Shown here: positions 18,103-26,404 of the stretch, piece by piece
Numbering within the stretch: position 1 is the first letter of the stretch
How the letters are laid out: every line of letters begins with the position of its first letter
Assembly (NCBI RefSeq): GCF_000969645.2
Contig: NZ_CP014222.1
Location: forward strand, 4,529,740 to 4,593,739
DNA from: Janthinobacterium sp. B9-8
Lineage (GTDB): Bacteria; Pseudomonadota; Gammaproteobacteria; Burkholderiales; Chitinibacteraceae
Length of the DNA: 64,000 bases
Reading direction: 5' to 3'
Notes under the pieces: generated by a model
Database searches by the model: none
What the model was told of the DNA's origin: nothing
The model's input: only the letters and a program-made list of their open reading frames with translations
Translations under genes and position numbers: made by a program

Positions 18103-19236
18103 CTATTTTGCCAACGCCGCTTTCAGCATCTCTTCAATCTGCTGAACAATTGCCGCTTCCTTATCTGCATCGTATTGCTTAATCGCTGGCGTATGAATAT
18201 GGCCGACGGGGATTTTTACCCCTAGCTGATCGCGTAGGCGCAGGCTGCGGTAGGAGATTTCGTTGGATAAATAACCACCGCCAGAGCCTTCTACCGATAC
18301 TTCATTCGCTAATGCGGCCAGATTCTTTGGGCAATACTCTTTTTGCCGCAGGCTGCTGATGGTGCAGTTATCGTGCACGATAAACGGTGCTTGTACGGTG
18401 AGCATATTTTTAATTGGCAAGCTGAATTCTACAAATTCTGCACCCGGTAATGTCTTGCCTTTTAGCAGGGGCAGGACGGGATTAGTCAGTGTGCCGCCTG
18501 TTTTAATATTTAAATTATCCGGAAAATCAGCCGAGCGGCGTTTGCCCGGGTAGCGTTCTAAATCAAAATCTTTGCGCCCCATGCTGACGGTAACAATTAA
18601 ATCGACAGGGTTTTTAAGATAGGGTGTGAGCAGGTCTTCTACAAAGCCTGCATCAAAATCGGCAAAGCGTACGGGCGCAATGGCGGTTTCGATTTGTGCT
18701 CTCTGGCCGTTTACTTCAATAAATTTGCCATCCAGTAGCAGGGCCGCCAGTCCGGATGGATTGCTTTGGTTGATATTTCTATCTAGCAGAAAAGGATCAA
18801 AACCCGTGAGCAGGATGCGCCGTACCCCTTGGGTGTAGCGGATATCTTGAATGCCACGGCTGTTTTGCTCAAATAGCACCAGCCAGTTATTGCGTTGGGC
18901 AGCATCGGCATCAAAGCCTAATTTGCCATCGCGAATTTGTTGAGTGATGGCGAGGCGAGCCCAGTAGAGCGGCCTGTCGTCTGTGGTTTGCCGTGCTTGT
19001 TGGCGGGCATCGTTCCATAGCACTTTTCCGGCTTCGATGAGCAAGGTATCGACTTCTGCACTATTTTTTGCCGCGGTTAAGCTGATGCTCAGCTTGCTGA
19101 TTTGAGTCTCAAAAGGGGCAAGTAAATGCGGCATGGCGGCTTTGGCAGCATCTAATCGTTTTTCCTCCACACTGGCTGCAAGGCTTGAGGTGCTAACAAT
19201 CAGGCTAAGACAGAGGCAGGCCGCTTTTAATATCAT
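18103..19236 (-). CDS. Secreted pyroglutamyl-peptidase-like protein (C15 fold) with Cys-to-Ser change
   Basis: The 377-aa product has a signal peptide (MILKAACLCLSLIVSTSSLA) and about 115 residues with no obvious match. A C15-like domain then begins ILLTGFDPF (about 140). Alignment by eye to pyroglutamyl peptidase I puts the catalytic Glu in DFDLERY and the catalytic His in GHIHTPAI. The nucleophile position is Ser in GGGYLSNE, where the family has Cys (GTFVCNH). So the triad is Glu/Ser/His, in an exported and longer protein. It may be a serine hydrolase, a non-catalytic binder, or act on another substrate. Transcribed alone. Confidence 0.7.
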   Translation of the reverse strand: MILKAACLCLSLIVSTSSLAASVEEKRLDAAKAAMPHLLAPFETQISKLSISLTAAKNSAEVDTLLIEAGKVLWNDARQQARQTTDDRPLYWARLAITQQIRDGKLGFDADAAQRNNWLVLFEQNSRGIQDIRYTQGVRRILLTGFDPFLLDRNINQSNPSGLAALLLDGKFIEVNGQRAQIETAIAPVRFADFDAGFVEDLLTPYLKNPVDLIVTVSMGRKDFDLERYPGKRRSADFPDNLNIKTGGTLTNPVLPLLKGKTLPGAEFVEFSLPIKNMLTVQAPFIVHDNCTISSLRQKEYCPKNLAALANEVSVEGSGGGYLSNEISYRSLRLRDQLGVKIPVGHIHTPAIKQYDADKEAAIVQQIEEMLKAALAK

Positions 19237-19307
19237 TCGATTTTATCCGGTGTGGGGGGCTTATATTAAGTGCGTAAGCATAAGCTGATCGCAATGCGGG
19301 CAGGCAT

Positions 19308-19359
19308 AAAAAAACGCCTGAGCTCACATACTGTTGTATGTAAGCGCCAGACGTTTTTT
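19308..19359 (-). terminator. Long hairpin terminator downstream of sodB
   Basis: AAAAAAACG opens and CGTTTTTT closes a long imperfect stem with CACATAC/GTATGTA near the loop. It lies about 100 bases past the sodB stop; the symmetric A and T runs could let it work in both directions. Confidence 0.65.
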
Positions 19360-19461
19360 ATGTATCAGCAAGTTGGGTTACGCTATGTTGTCTACCATAA
19401 ACCGGCGGATAACATGGCTAAGCGCGAGTTGCGATAATTAATGCGTTCGGGAATGTGGCAA

Positions 19462-20055
19462 TTAAGCTGCTAAGCGTGCAGCAACTACATCCCAGTCAAC
19501 CAGCTTCCAGAAACCTGTCAGGTAGTTAGGGCGGCTGTTGCGGTAGTCGATGTAGTAAGCATGCTCCCACACATCACAGGTCAACAGCGCAGTGTCAGCG
19601 GTAGTGAGCGGTGTTGCAGCAGCAGAAGTGTTTACGATATCGAGCGAGCCGTCTGCTTTTTTAACTAACCAAGTCCAGCCAGAGCCAAAGTTGCCAGCAG
19701 CAGAAGCATTGAAAGCTTCCTGAAACTTAGCAAACGAGCCCCACTTAGCGTCAATGGCTGCAGCCAGTGCGCCAGCAGGCGCGCGGTCAGCTGCCTCTGC
19801 ATTTGGCTTAAAGCCTAGCCAGAAGAAAGTGTGGTTCCAAACTTGCGCTGCATTATTAAACAAGCCGCCTGCAGGGGCTTTTTTAACAATTTCTTCAAGC
19901 GACAGTGATTCATTGTCTGTGCCCTTGATTAAATTGTTTAAGTTGGTGATGTAAGTCTGATGGTGTTTGCCGTAGTGATACGACAGCGTTTCTGCTGACA
20001 TAAATGGCGCAAGTGCGTCTTGTGCGTAAGGCAATTCAGGTAGCTTGTGTTCCAT
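19462..20055 (-). CDS. sodB: Superoxide dismutase, iron type
   Basis: The 197-aa enzyme converts superoxide to peroxide and oxygen. Metal ligands are visible: His27 (SYHYGKHH), His75 (VWNHTFFW), and Asp and His in CDVWEHAYYIDY. Gln71 in NNAAQVW is the position and residue expected of Fe-type enzymes (Mn forms use a Gln further along). There is no signal peptide, so it is cytoplasmic. GGAG precedes the ATG at a normal distance. It is followed by a long hairpin terminator. Confidence 0.95.
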   Translation of the reverse strand: MEHKLPELPYAQDALAPFMSAETLSYHYGKHHQTYITNLNNLIKGTDNESLSLEEIVKKAPAGGLFNNAAQVWNHTFFWLGFKPNAEAADRAPAGALAAAIDAKWGSFAKFQEAFNASAAGNFGSGWTWLVKKADGSLDIVNTSAAATPLTTADTALLTCDVWEHAYYIDYRNSRPNYLTGFWKLVDWDVVAARLAA

Positions 20056-20356
20056 CGTGATCTCCGATCGGGTGTGTTTTTGGGCGCGAAACAGCTTGAA
20101 TAAACATGGGGACTAAGTGGTCTTATTTCAAGCGTTGGGCGGAGTGAGTGCCGGTATTTTGCCAGCTTTCTGGCAAATTAAGTCGTTAATTTGTGCCAAA
20201 TGATGGCTAAGCCATTTATGCTTACGATAAGTTTGCAATAACCGTGCATCGTGTACCGTATAGTTAGCAATACTCGGTTTTGGGGCTAGCGCTTGCCTGT
20301 GGTATCTTTCGCCGTCTGCAAAAGTTGTCGGTCACACCGGCTTCGGGAATTTAAAA
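20056..20356. other. Divergent intergenic region, sodB / CobD-like gene
   Basis: About 300 bases with no gene seen. It holds two small palindromes, GCCAG-CTTT-CTGGC (20161-20174) and ATGGCT-A-AGCCAT (about 20203-20215). They might be operator sites for sodB or the rightward gene; no known site was recognised. Confidence 0.35.
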
Positions 20357-21283
20357 ATGACTATTCTTGCACTTATTATTGCACTGGCGCTGGAGCAGTT
20401 CCGGCCCTTATCAAATCGTAATCTGTTTACGCTGGCCTTTGTGCGGCTTGCCAATCAATTAGAGCGTGGCTTGAATGCCGGCGAGTATCGAAATGGTATG
20501 GGCGCTTGGCTGATGCTGGTATTGCCCTTATTGATTGTGTCGTTTGTGATTTATATGCTGCTGTGCCGCGTAAATGTGGGCTTTGCCCTGCTTTGGGATG
20601 TGGCAATTTTGTATCTGACGATGGGCTTTCGCCAGTTTAGCCATGCGTTTTCAGGGATTTCTAAAGCCTTGCAAGCGGATGATCTGGATACGGCGCGTGC
20701 TTTGCTTGCCGATTGGAATGGTCAGCACACATCTGAAATGAGCGCTGATGAAGTTTCCAGGATGGCTATCGAGCAAGGCCTGGCAGATTCTTATCGCTAT
20801 GTATTTGGAACTTTATTCTGGTTTGTGGTGCTGGCGTGGTTTGCTGGCCCTGCGGGCGCGTTGCTTTACCGTTCGGCAAGCTTGCTGGCGCAAAAATGGG
20901 GCCGTAGCTCGGGCGCGTTTGGCCGTTTCTCGGTACTGGCGCTGGAAGTGCTCGATTATCTGCCAGTGCGCTTTACTGCCGCCAGCTTTGCAATTATGGG
21001 CAATTTTGAAGACGCTGTTTACTGCTGGCGCACGCAGGCTCAAAGCTGGTCAGATTATATTGATGGCATTCTATTATCGAGTGGTGCGGGTGCGATTGGC
21101 GTGCGTTTGGGTGATACCCTGCATCAAGATCACACGGTCAAGTTCCGCCCCGAGCTGGGTGTGGGAGAGGCGGCTACACCAGACTATCTGGCGAGTGCCG
21201 TGGGCCTGATCTGGCGCACTGCTATTTTGTGGATTGCACTGGTCTTACTCTTTAGTCTGGGCTCGTGGCTGGGGCATGTTTAG
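20357..21283 (+). CDS. CobD/CbiB-AmpE-like integral membrane protein
   Basis: The 308-aa protein has several membrane helices (start, about 50-70, 75-95, 150-175, end). The opening MTILALIIALALEQFRPLSN is characteristic of the CobD/CbiB-related proteins kept in betaproteobacteria without other cobalamin genes; AmpE is a related, shorter relative. No cobalamin genes lie nearby, so a role in adenosylcobinamide synthesis is not supported by context. GGGAA lies upstream of the ATG. Function unresolved. Confidence 0.75.
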   Translation: MTILALIIALALEQFRPLSNRNLFTLAFVRLANQLERGLNAGEYRNGMGAWLMLVLPLLIVSFVIYMLLCRVNVGFALLWDVAILYLTMGFRQFSHAFSGISKALQADDLDTARALLADWNGQHTSEMSADEVSRMAIEQGLADSYRYVFGTLFWFVVLAWFAGPAGALLYRSASLLAQKWGRSSGAFGRFSVLALEVLDYLPVRFTAASFAIMGNFEDAVYCWRTQAQSWSDYIDGILLSSGAGAIGVRLGDTLHQDHTVKFRPELGVGEAATPDYLASAVGLIWRTAILWIALVLLFSLGSWLGHV

Positions 21284-21359
21284 TTATTTTTCTTGATTTT
21301 TACATCAAGCTGATTTAAAAGCGGGCATTCGTCCGCTTTTTTTATCTGAGGAATCTGCC

Positions 21360-22010
21360 GTGCCCAGTATCCGAATCGATCAAACAAACATTAGCGTTAA
21401 TAATATTTTTTGTGTAGCCCGAAATTACGTGGCCCATGCTGCCGAAATGGGCTCCAGCATCGGCAGCGAGCCGGTGGTATTTATTAAACCGAATTCCGCT
21501 ATTTTGCAGTCTGGCCAGGCTTTGCAATTACCTGCATGGTCTAAGGATGTGCATCACGAAGCCGAGCTTGTGGTAGCGATTGGCCGTGGTGGTAAAAATA
21601 TCAGCAAGGAAAATGCGCTGGAACACGTGGCTGGCTACGCTCTGGGCCTGGATTTAACCGCCCGCGATGTGCAGACAGAAGCCAAACAAAAAGGGATGCC
21701 GTGGACTTTGGCTAAGGGCTTCGATGGTGCAGCGGTGCTTACACATTTTGTGCCTGCTAGTGCGATCAGTAATCCGCCTGAGCTTGAGTTTATTTTAGAA
21801 ATTAACGGCACAAGTAAGCAGCATGCTGATACCCGATTGATGGTTTTTGATGTAGCCACACTGATTGCGTGGATTTCCAGCCGCTTTACGTTGCAAGTAG
21901 GAGATTTAATTTACACGGGTACGCCAGAAGGTGTGGGTGCAATTCATTCTGGTGATCAGCTAAAGCTGACACTGGGCGAGCTGATTAATGAAACGTTTGT
22001 AGTGGCTTGA
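21360..22010 (+). CDS. Fumarylacetoacetate-hydrolase (FAH) family enzyme
   Basis: The start is a GTG at 21360 preceded by GAGGA. The 216-aa product covers one FAH catalytic domain: NIFCVARNYVAHAAEMGS at the start, VVFIKPNSA, HHEAELVVAIG (metal-binding acidic residues), and the end signature GDLIYTGTPEGVGAI. Members hydrolyse or decarboxylate beta-diketo acids such as acylpyruvates or oxaloacetate. The small size fits acylpyruvase/oxaloacetate decarboxylase types (FAHD1-like), but the substrate cannot be fixed from sequence. It stands about 75 bases after the CobD-like gene. Confidence 0.87.
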   Translation: MPSIRIDQTNISVNNIFCVARNYVAHAAEMGSSIGSEPVVFIKPNSAILQSGQALQLPAWSKDVHHEAELVVAIGRGGKNISKENALEHVAGYALGLDLTARDVQTEAKQKGMPWTLAKGFDGAAVLTHFVPASAISNPPELEFILEINGTSKQHADTRLMVFDVATLIAWISSRFTLQVGDLIYTGTPEGVGAIHSGDQLKLTLGELINETFVVA

Positions 22011-22020
22011 TGGCTTGCAG

Positions 22021-22110
22021 AGGCACGGTAGGAAACTGAACCACGGAGGTCTCCGCGTTTCTCGGAGAAAACCTTAAGGATAAGGGCTTGGTTTTCTCCG
22101 TGGTTCAAGA
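22021..22110. repeat. Palindromic repeat of the CCACGGAG type
   Basis: CTGAACCACGGAG (22036-22048) is inverted against CTCCGTGGTTCAAG (22096-22109). An inner CTCGGAGAAAACC (22061-22073) can pair with GGTTTTCTCCG (22090-22100), so two folds compete. It lies between convergent genes and shares the CACGGAGAAAA word with the larger palindrome at 58471-58687. Confidence 0.6.
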
Positions 22111-22152
22111 TTTGGTTTTTTTCTCGGCAGAGTAGAGATTAAAATTTGTGAT

Positions 22153-23166
22153 TCAAACCGCAGGTAAGCTAGATAAATCCCAGCGAGGTTGCACCGCATA
22201 GCTGCCTGCTGGTGTGGCGAACTTCAAGCGCTGCGCGCCCGCAAAGGCAATCATCGCGCCATTGTCGGTGCATAATTCTAGTGGCGGATAAAACACTTCA
22301 AAGCGGCGTTTTTTAGCTGCCGCATCAAGGCCCGCCCGTAGCTGCTTATTGGCACCTACGCCACCAGCAATCACCAAACGATTCATCCCTGTCTGCTTTA
22401 GTGCTGCCAAGCATTTTTTGCTGAGTACCTCCACAACCGCCTCTTGAAACGCAGCGCAAATATCGGCTTGCGTTTGCTGATCCAGTTCTTCTTGCTTGCT
22501 GGCTAAAGTGAGTACGGCCGTTTTTAGTCCGCTAAAACTAAAGTCCAGGTTGCCAGAATGCAACATCGGGCGAGGCAAGCTAAAGCGTTTGGCATCACCA
22601 AGCTCGGCTAATTTAGACAGCGCTGGGCCACCGGGATAACCTAATCCTAATAATTTGGCAGATTTATCAAATGCTTCACCCGCCGCATCATCGACTGTTT
22701 CGCCCAAAATTTCGTATTGACCAATGCCGCGCACGGCCATCAACTGAGTGTGGCCGCCAGAAACGAGCAAGGCAATAAAAGGGAATTGGGGGGCTGGGTC
22801 AGCCAAGAGCGGAGAAAGTAAGTGCCCTTCCAGGTGGTGCACAGCGATCACAGGCTTGCCCAGAGAAAAAGCGAGGGCATTGGCAACAGAGGCGCCCACC
22901 AGTAGCGCACCGGCAAGGCCAGGGCCTGCGGTGTACGCAATGGCATCAATATCGGCCAGTGTTTTGCCTGATTCTGCCAAACAGGCCGAAGTGAGCGGCA
23001 GTGCCCGGCGGATGTGATCACGCGAAGCCAGCTCAGGCACCACACCACCATATTCGGTATGCATGGCGATTTGCGAGTGGATTTGATGCGCAAGTAAGCC
23101 TGTTTCGGTGTCGTATAACGCAATACCGGTTTCGTCACAAGAAGATTCAATGCCTAATACCAGCAT
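22153..23166 (-). CDS. tsaD: tRNA N6-adenosine threonylcarbamoyltransferase TsaD
   Basis: The 337-aa protein transfers threonylcarbamoyl to A37 of ANN-decoding tRNAs, working with TsaB, TsaE and TsaC. The opening VLGIESSCDETGIALYD and the metal-binding HHLEGHLLSP (about 110-120) are signatures, as are VSGGHTQL and GGVGANKQLR. The length is standard. It diverges from rpsU, a common arrangement in proteobacteria. Confidence 0.97.
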   Translation of the reverse strand: MLVLGIESSCDETGIALYDTETGLLAHQIHSQIAMHTEYGGVVPELASRDHIRRALPLTSACLAESGKTLADIDAIAYTAGPGLAGALLVGASVANALAFSLGKPVIAVHHLEGHLLSPLLADPAPQFPFIALLVSGGHTQLMAVRGIGQYEILGETVDDAAGEAFDKSAKLLGLGYPGGPALSKLAELGDAKRFSLPRPMLHSGNLDFSFSGLKTAVLTLASKQEELDQQTQADICAAFQEAVVEVLSKKCLAALKQTGMNRLVIAGGVGANKQLRAGLDAAAKKRRFEVFYPPLELCTDNGAMIAFAGAQRLKFATPAGSYAVQPRWDLSSLPAV

Positions 23167-23250
23167 GCCAATACTCTATAAAAAAGGGAGGTAATGCGCT
23201 ATATTAGCGGGCTGTTGCAGATCTATAAAGCACTGATGCGCGATTGTCCT

Positions 23251-23279
23251 TTGACAGGTAGCAATAGTTTATGGATAAT
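23251..23279 (+). promoter_or_regulatory. Sigma-70 promoter of rpsU
   Basis: A perfect -35 TTGACA (23251-23256) is followed after 17 bases by GATAAT (23274-23279). Transcription would start near 23286, about 55 bases before the rpsU ATG. Confidence 0.75.
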
Positions 23280-23341
23280 GCTACGCCTTGATTGATGTAA
23301 ACGATTCGGTCTTTCAGATCATCGTAAAACAGGATTGCTCG

Positions 23342-23554
23342 ATGCCTAACGTACGCGTAAAAGAAAATGAACCGTTTGAAGTTGCGATGCGTCGCTTCAA
23401 GCGTGCTGTTGAAAAAACTGGCCTGCTAACAGACCTTCGCTCACGCGAATTCTACGAAAAGCCAACGGCTGAACGTAAACGCAAACAAGCTGCTGCTGTA
23501 AAGCGTCAGCACAAGCGTCTGCGTAGCCAAACACTGCCACCAAAACTCTACTAA
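23342..23554 (+). CDS. rpsU: 30S ribosomal protein bS21
   Basis: A 70-aa basic protein beginning MPNVRVKENEPFEVAMRRFK, a textbook S21 start. The frame extends upstream to 23288, but the ATG at 23342, with AGGA upstream, gives the conserved N-terminus. It binds the 30S subunit and helps initiation. It heads the group rpsU-yqeY-dnaG-rpoD, with its own promoter and a hairpin after it. Confidence 0.97.
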   Translation: MPNVRVKENEPFEVAMRRFKRAVEKTGLLTDLRSREFYEKPTAERKRKQAAAVKRQHKRLRSQTLPPKLY

Positions 23555-23580
23555 GAGTTTTTGTAGCAGCGCATGCCGGA

Positions 23581-23602
23581 AGGTCGCCTAGAGCGGCCTT
23601 TT
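23581..23602 (+). terminator. Hairpin after rpsU
   Basis: GGTCGC (23582-23587) pairs, with one G-U, to GCGGCC (23593-23598), followed by TTTT. A short attenuating terminator after rpsU is typical of this operon, giving much more S21 than primase or sigma factor. Confidence 0.6.
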
Positions 23603-23722
23603 AGCATTTCTACTTAATTAGATTGTTGCAAGTGAAAAAAGCTCAAAACCCAGTGGGCAGTATGCTGGCTTACGATTTGTGCATAAGCTTGTGTCGATCT
23701 GATTCAATCACAGGGAATGACC

Positions 23723-24166
23723 ATGACTCTCAGACTGCAAATCCAGAACGATATGAAAACCGCAATGAAAGCGAAAGAGGCTGATCGCCTCGGTACGATT
23801 CGTCTTTTGCTGGCTGCAATTAAGCAGCGTGAAGTGGATGAGCGAATTGAGCTGGACGATGCCGCGGTCACTGCCGTGATTGAAAAAATGCTGAAGCAGC
23901 GCAAAGACAGTATTCAACAGTTTGAAGCAGCAAATCGCCAGGATCTGGCTGATAAAGAAAAGCTTGAAGTTGCTGTGCTCATTGCTTATATGCCGCAACA
24001 GTGTTCTCCGGAAGAGATTGCAGCGGTAGTTGCTGCTGCTATTACTGCTCATGGCAAAACACCGGCAGCAATGGGTAAGATTATGGCAGATCTGAAAGCG
24101 GCTTTATCTGGCCGTGCTGATATGAGCGAAGTTTCTAAGCTGGTTAAAGCTGGGATGGCTGCTTAA
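23723..24166 (+). CDS. YqeY/GatB-domain protein
   Basis: About 147 aa, helical; starts at ATG 23723, preceded by CAGGGA (an ATG two codons upstream overlaps that site). The opening TLRLQIQNDMKTAMKAKEAD, VEKMLKQRKDSIQQF-like segment and GMGAA-type end (LVKAGMAA) are typical of YqeY, which resembles the tRNA-binding tail of GatB. It is commonly found between rpsU and dnaG. It may aid tRNA-dependent amidation or translation; the exact role is unknown. Confidence 0.9.
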   Translation: MTLRLQIQNDMKTAMKAKEADRLGTIRLLLAAIKQREVDERIELDDAAVTAVIEKMLKQRKDSIQQFEAANRQDLADKEKLEVAVLIAYMPQQCSPEEIAAVVAAAITAHGKTPAAMGKIMADLKAALSGRADMSEVSKLVKAGMAA

Positions 24167-24235
24167 GTTTTGTAAGGGCAGCTAAAACCTGCCCCTGAAG
24201 TCGAGTCCATCTTTTAAGGCGGAAAACAGCACAAG

Positions 24236-26200
24236 ATGGCAAAAATACCTGACGATTTTATTCAAGATCTCCTTAACCGCGTCGATATTGTTGACGTCGT
24301 TGAGCGCTATCTGCCGCTTAAAAAAGCGGGTCAGAATTACAGCGCCTGCTGCCCGTTTCATAAAGAAAAATCACCCTCATTTACAGTGAGCCAGACTAAG
24401 CAGTTTTATCATTGTTTTGGTTGCGGCGCGCATGGTTCGGCGGTGGGCTTTGTGATGGAGCATCAGGGGATGAGTTTTCCTGATGCAGTACGAATGTTGG
24501 CTGAATCGGTGGGCATGCAAGTACCGGTAAGTGATGCACCAATAAGCGAAAAAGCTAAGGCCGCTCCGGGTATTTATGACGTATTAAAAACGGCTATGAA
24601 TTATTACCGCGCCCAGCTTAAAACAGCACCGGCGGCGATTGAATACTTAAAGAGCCGAGGCGTAGAGGGCAAAACGGCAGCACGCTTTGGCTTGGGTTTT
24701 GCTCCCAGCGCAGGGCAATCGCTGAAAGCCGTGTTTGCGGATTACGATAAAAACCCGGTGATTAAAGACGCTGGGCTGGTAGCCGAAGAAGAAAACACCT
24801 TGCGGCGCTACGATCGTTTTCGCTCTCGGGTGCTGTTCCCTATTTTAAATCAGCGCAGCCAGGTGATTGGTTTTGGCGGCCGGATTATGGGCAATGGTGC
24901 GCCCAAGTACTTGAATTCACCAGAAACGCCCGTATTTGAGAAGGGTAAAGAGCTATATGGCCTGCCACAAGCCAGAGCCGCGATTCGTGATCGTGGCCGT
25001 GTGCTGGTGGTGGAAGGCTATATGGATGTGGTGATGCTGAATCAGCATGGTGTGGAATACGCCGTCGCCTCCTTGGGTACGGCTTGCACGCCTGAGCACA
25101 TCCGTAAATTACTAAAGCTGGCTGACGAAGTTTATTTTTGCTTTGATGGTGATAAGGCTGGTAAAAAAGCCGCGTGGCGAGCGTTAGAAAACAGTTTAGA
25201 GCAGCTGGTTGATGGCAAGAAACTCGCTTTCTTATTTTTACCCGCTGAGCATGATCCGGATTCTTACGTGCAAGAGTTTGGTCAGGTACAGTTTGAAAGT
25301 GCGCTCTTGCAAGACTCCGTGCCCCTCGCGCAATTTCTATTGAAGGAATTGTCTGCTCAAGTAGAGCTGGAGAGCGAAGAGGGTAGGGCTAAATTGATTT
25401 CTTTAGCAGCTCCAATGCTGAGCCTAGTCAAGGCCCCAGCCTTTGGAATGATGATCAGAAAGCGCTTAGCAGAGCTATCTCGCTTAGAAATGAGCGAATT
25501 AAGCACCGTTTTGGATGGTAGCCCTGTAAGATCTGTGCCCGAATATGTGCCAAGTGAAAGCTATCAGGGGGAATTTGCCCCGGAGCCTTGGCAAGATGGG
25601 CAGGAGTGGTCGAATGATGGGCAGCCTAGTCGGCAACAAAGTCAGCCAAATACGCAATATGCTAGGCAAGGTAATCGATCAGCGTGGAAGCCTAATTGGC
25701 AGCCAAAAGGTAAATGGAAAGGTCGCGGCGACGAACGGATTCCCGCTCATATGATGCCAAGACCAGCGCCTAGGGCGGCCCCCACTGGGCCAGTACATAA
25801 ATTGATTCAGCTGGTTTTAGCGCATCCTGGTTTGGTGCGCCGTAGTGAGCCAGTATGGTTATCGTGGCCAGAGACCGATGCAATGGGCCTGGCGCAAGAA
25901 TTGCTTCAAAAGATTTGCAACTACCCGGATTTATCTAGTTTGCAAATCGTTGAATCATGGCAGGGCATGTTTGACTACGATGTATTGCATCGTTTGCTTA
26001 TCTCTGGCGGAGAGTATTTTGATAAGGCCTCAGAGGCTGAGCTGGATGAGCAACTGGCTGCTACGCTAAAAGCGGTGGAAGTCAGTGTGATTCGCCCTAT
26101 GATGCAAGAGCGCTTTTATGCTCTGACCTATAAGCAAGCGAATGGTGGACTAACGGAGGCAGAAAAACTGGAATTTGCAGCACTCGTATCTCGCCGATAA
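24236..26200 (+). CDS. dnaG: DNA primase
   Basis: A 654-aa enzyme that makes RNA primers for replication. The CHC2 zinc finger uses Cys39, His42, Cys60 and Cys63 (CCPFHKEKS and FYHCFGCGAHG). The TOPRIM core shows VLVVEGYMDVV and the acidic FDGDKAGKKAA motif. A Gln/Pro-rich linker (about 445-520) leads to the C-terminal helicase-binding domain. The linker is long but the order is normal. It follows yqeY by 69 bases. Confidence 0.97.
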   Translation: MAKIPDDFIQDLLNRVDIVDVVERYLPLKKAGQNYSACCPFHKEKSPSFTVSQTKQFYHCFGCGAHGSAVGFVMEHQGMSFPDAVRMLAESVGMQVPVSDAPISEKAKAAPGIYDVLKTAMNYYRAQLKTAPAAIEYLKSRGVEGKTAARFGLGFAPSAGQSLKAVFADYDKNPVIKDAGLVAEEENTLRRYDRFRSRVLFPILNQRSQVIGFGGRIMGNGAPKYLNSPETPVFEKGKELYGLPQARAAIRDRGRVLVVEGYMDVVMLNQHGVEYAVASLGTACTPEHIRKLLKLADEVYFCFDGDKAGKKAAWRALENSLEQLVDGKKLAFLFLPAEHDPDSYVQEFGQVQFESALLQDSVPLAQFLLKELSAQVELESEEGRAKLISLAAPMLSLVKAPAFGMMIRKRLAELSRLEMSELSTVLDGSPVRSVPEYVPSESYQGEFAPEPWQDGQEWSNDGQPSRQQSQPNTQYARQGNRSAWKPNWQPKGKWKGRGDERIPAHMMPRPAPRAAPTGPVHKLIQLVLAHPGLVRRSEPVWLSWPETDAMGLAQELLQKICNYPDLSSLQIVESWQGMFDYDVLHRLLISGGEYFDKASEAELDEQLAATLKAVEVSVIRPMMQERFYALTYKQANGGLTEAEKLEFAALVSRR

Positions 26201-26345
26201 TCATCGTTGGCAACAAATTGTAGCGATTGCTGTCTAAAACAGCCTGCGTTTACAGCGTAAACGAGGACTATGGTGGCTTATTGTCACAGCAGTATCGGCA
26301 TTGTTGACTAATGAACGATGCGGTGGATTTACTTACGCCGAAGAA

Positions 26346-26368
26346 TTGTCACAAATTTGTGATACAAT
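26346..26368 (+). promoter_or_regulatory. Palindrome overlapping a possible rpoD promoter
   Basis: A perfect 14-base palindrome TCACAAATTTGTGA (26349-26362) abuts TACAAT (26363-26368), a plausible -10 box 37 bases before the rpoD ATG. No good -35 lies 17 bases upstream, as expected of a promoter needing or blocked by a regulator. The regulator is unknown. Confidence 0.4.
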
Positions 26369-26404
26369 CTACGGTTTTCCCGAACATACCTGAACTCGAG
26401 AGTC

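Noticed and set aside
20357..21283. Cobalamin synthesis gene cobD
   Set aside because: Family resemblance only; no other cobalamin genes nearby and the related AmpE-like proteins have other roles, so no symbol is given.
26349..26362. Crp-binding site upstream of rpoD
   Set aside because: The half-sites are TCACA then TGTGA, the reverse of the Crp order (TGTGA then TCACA), with a wrong spacer.
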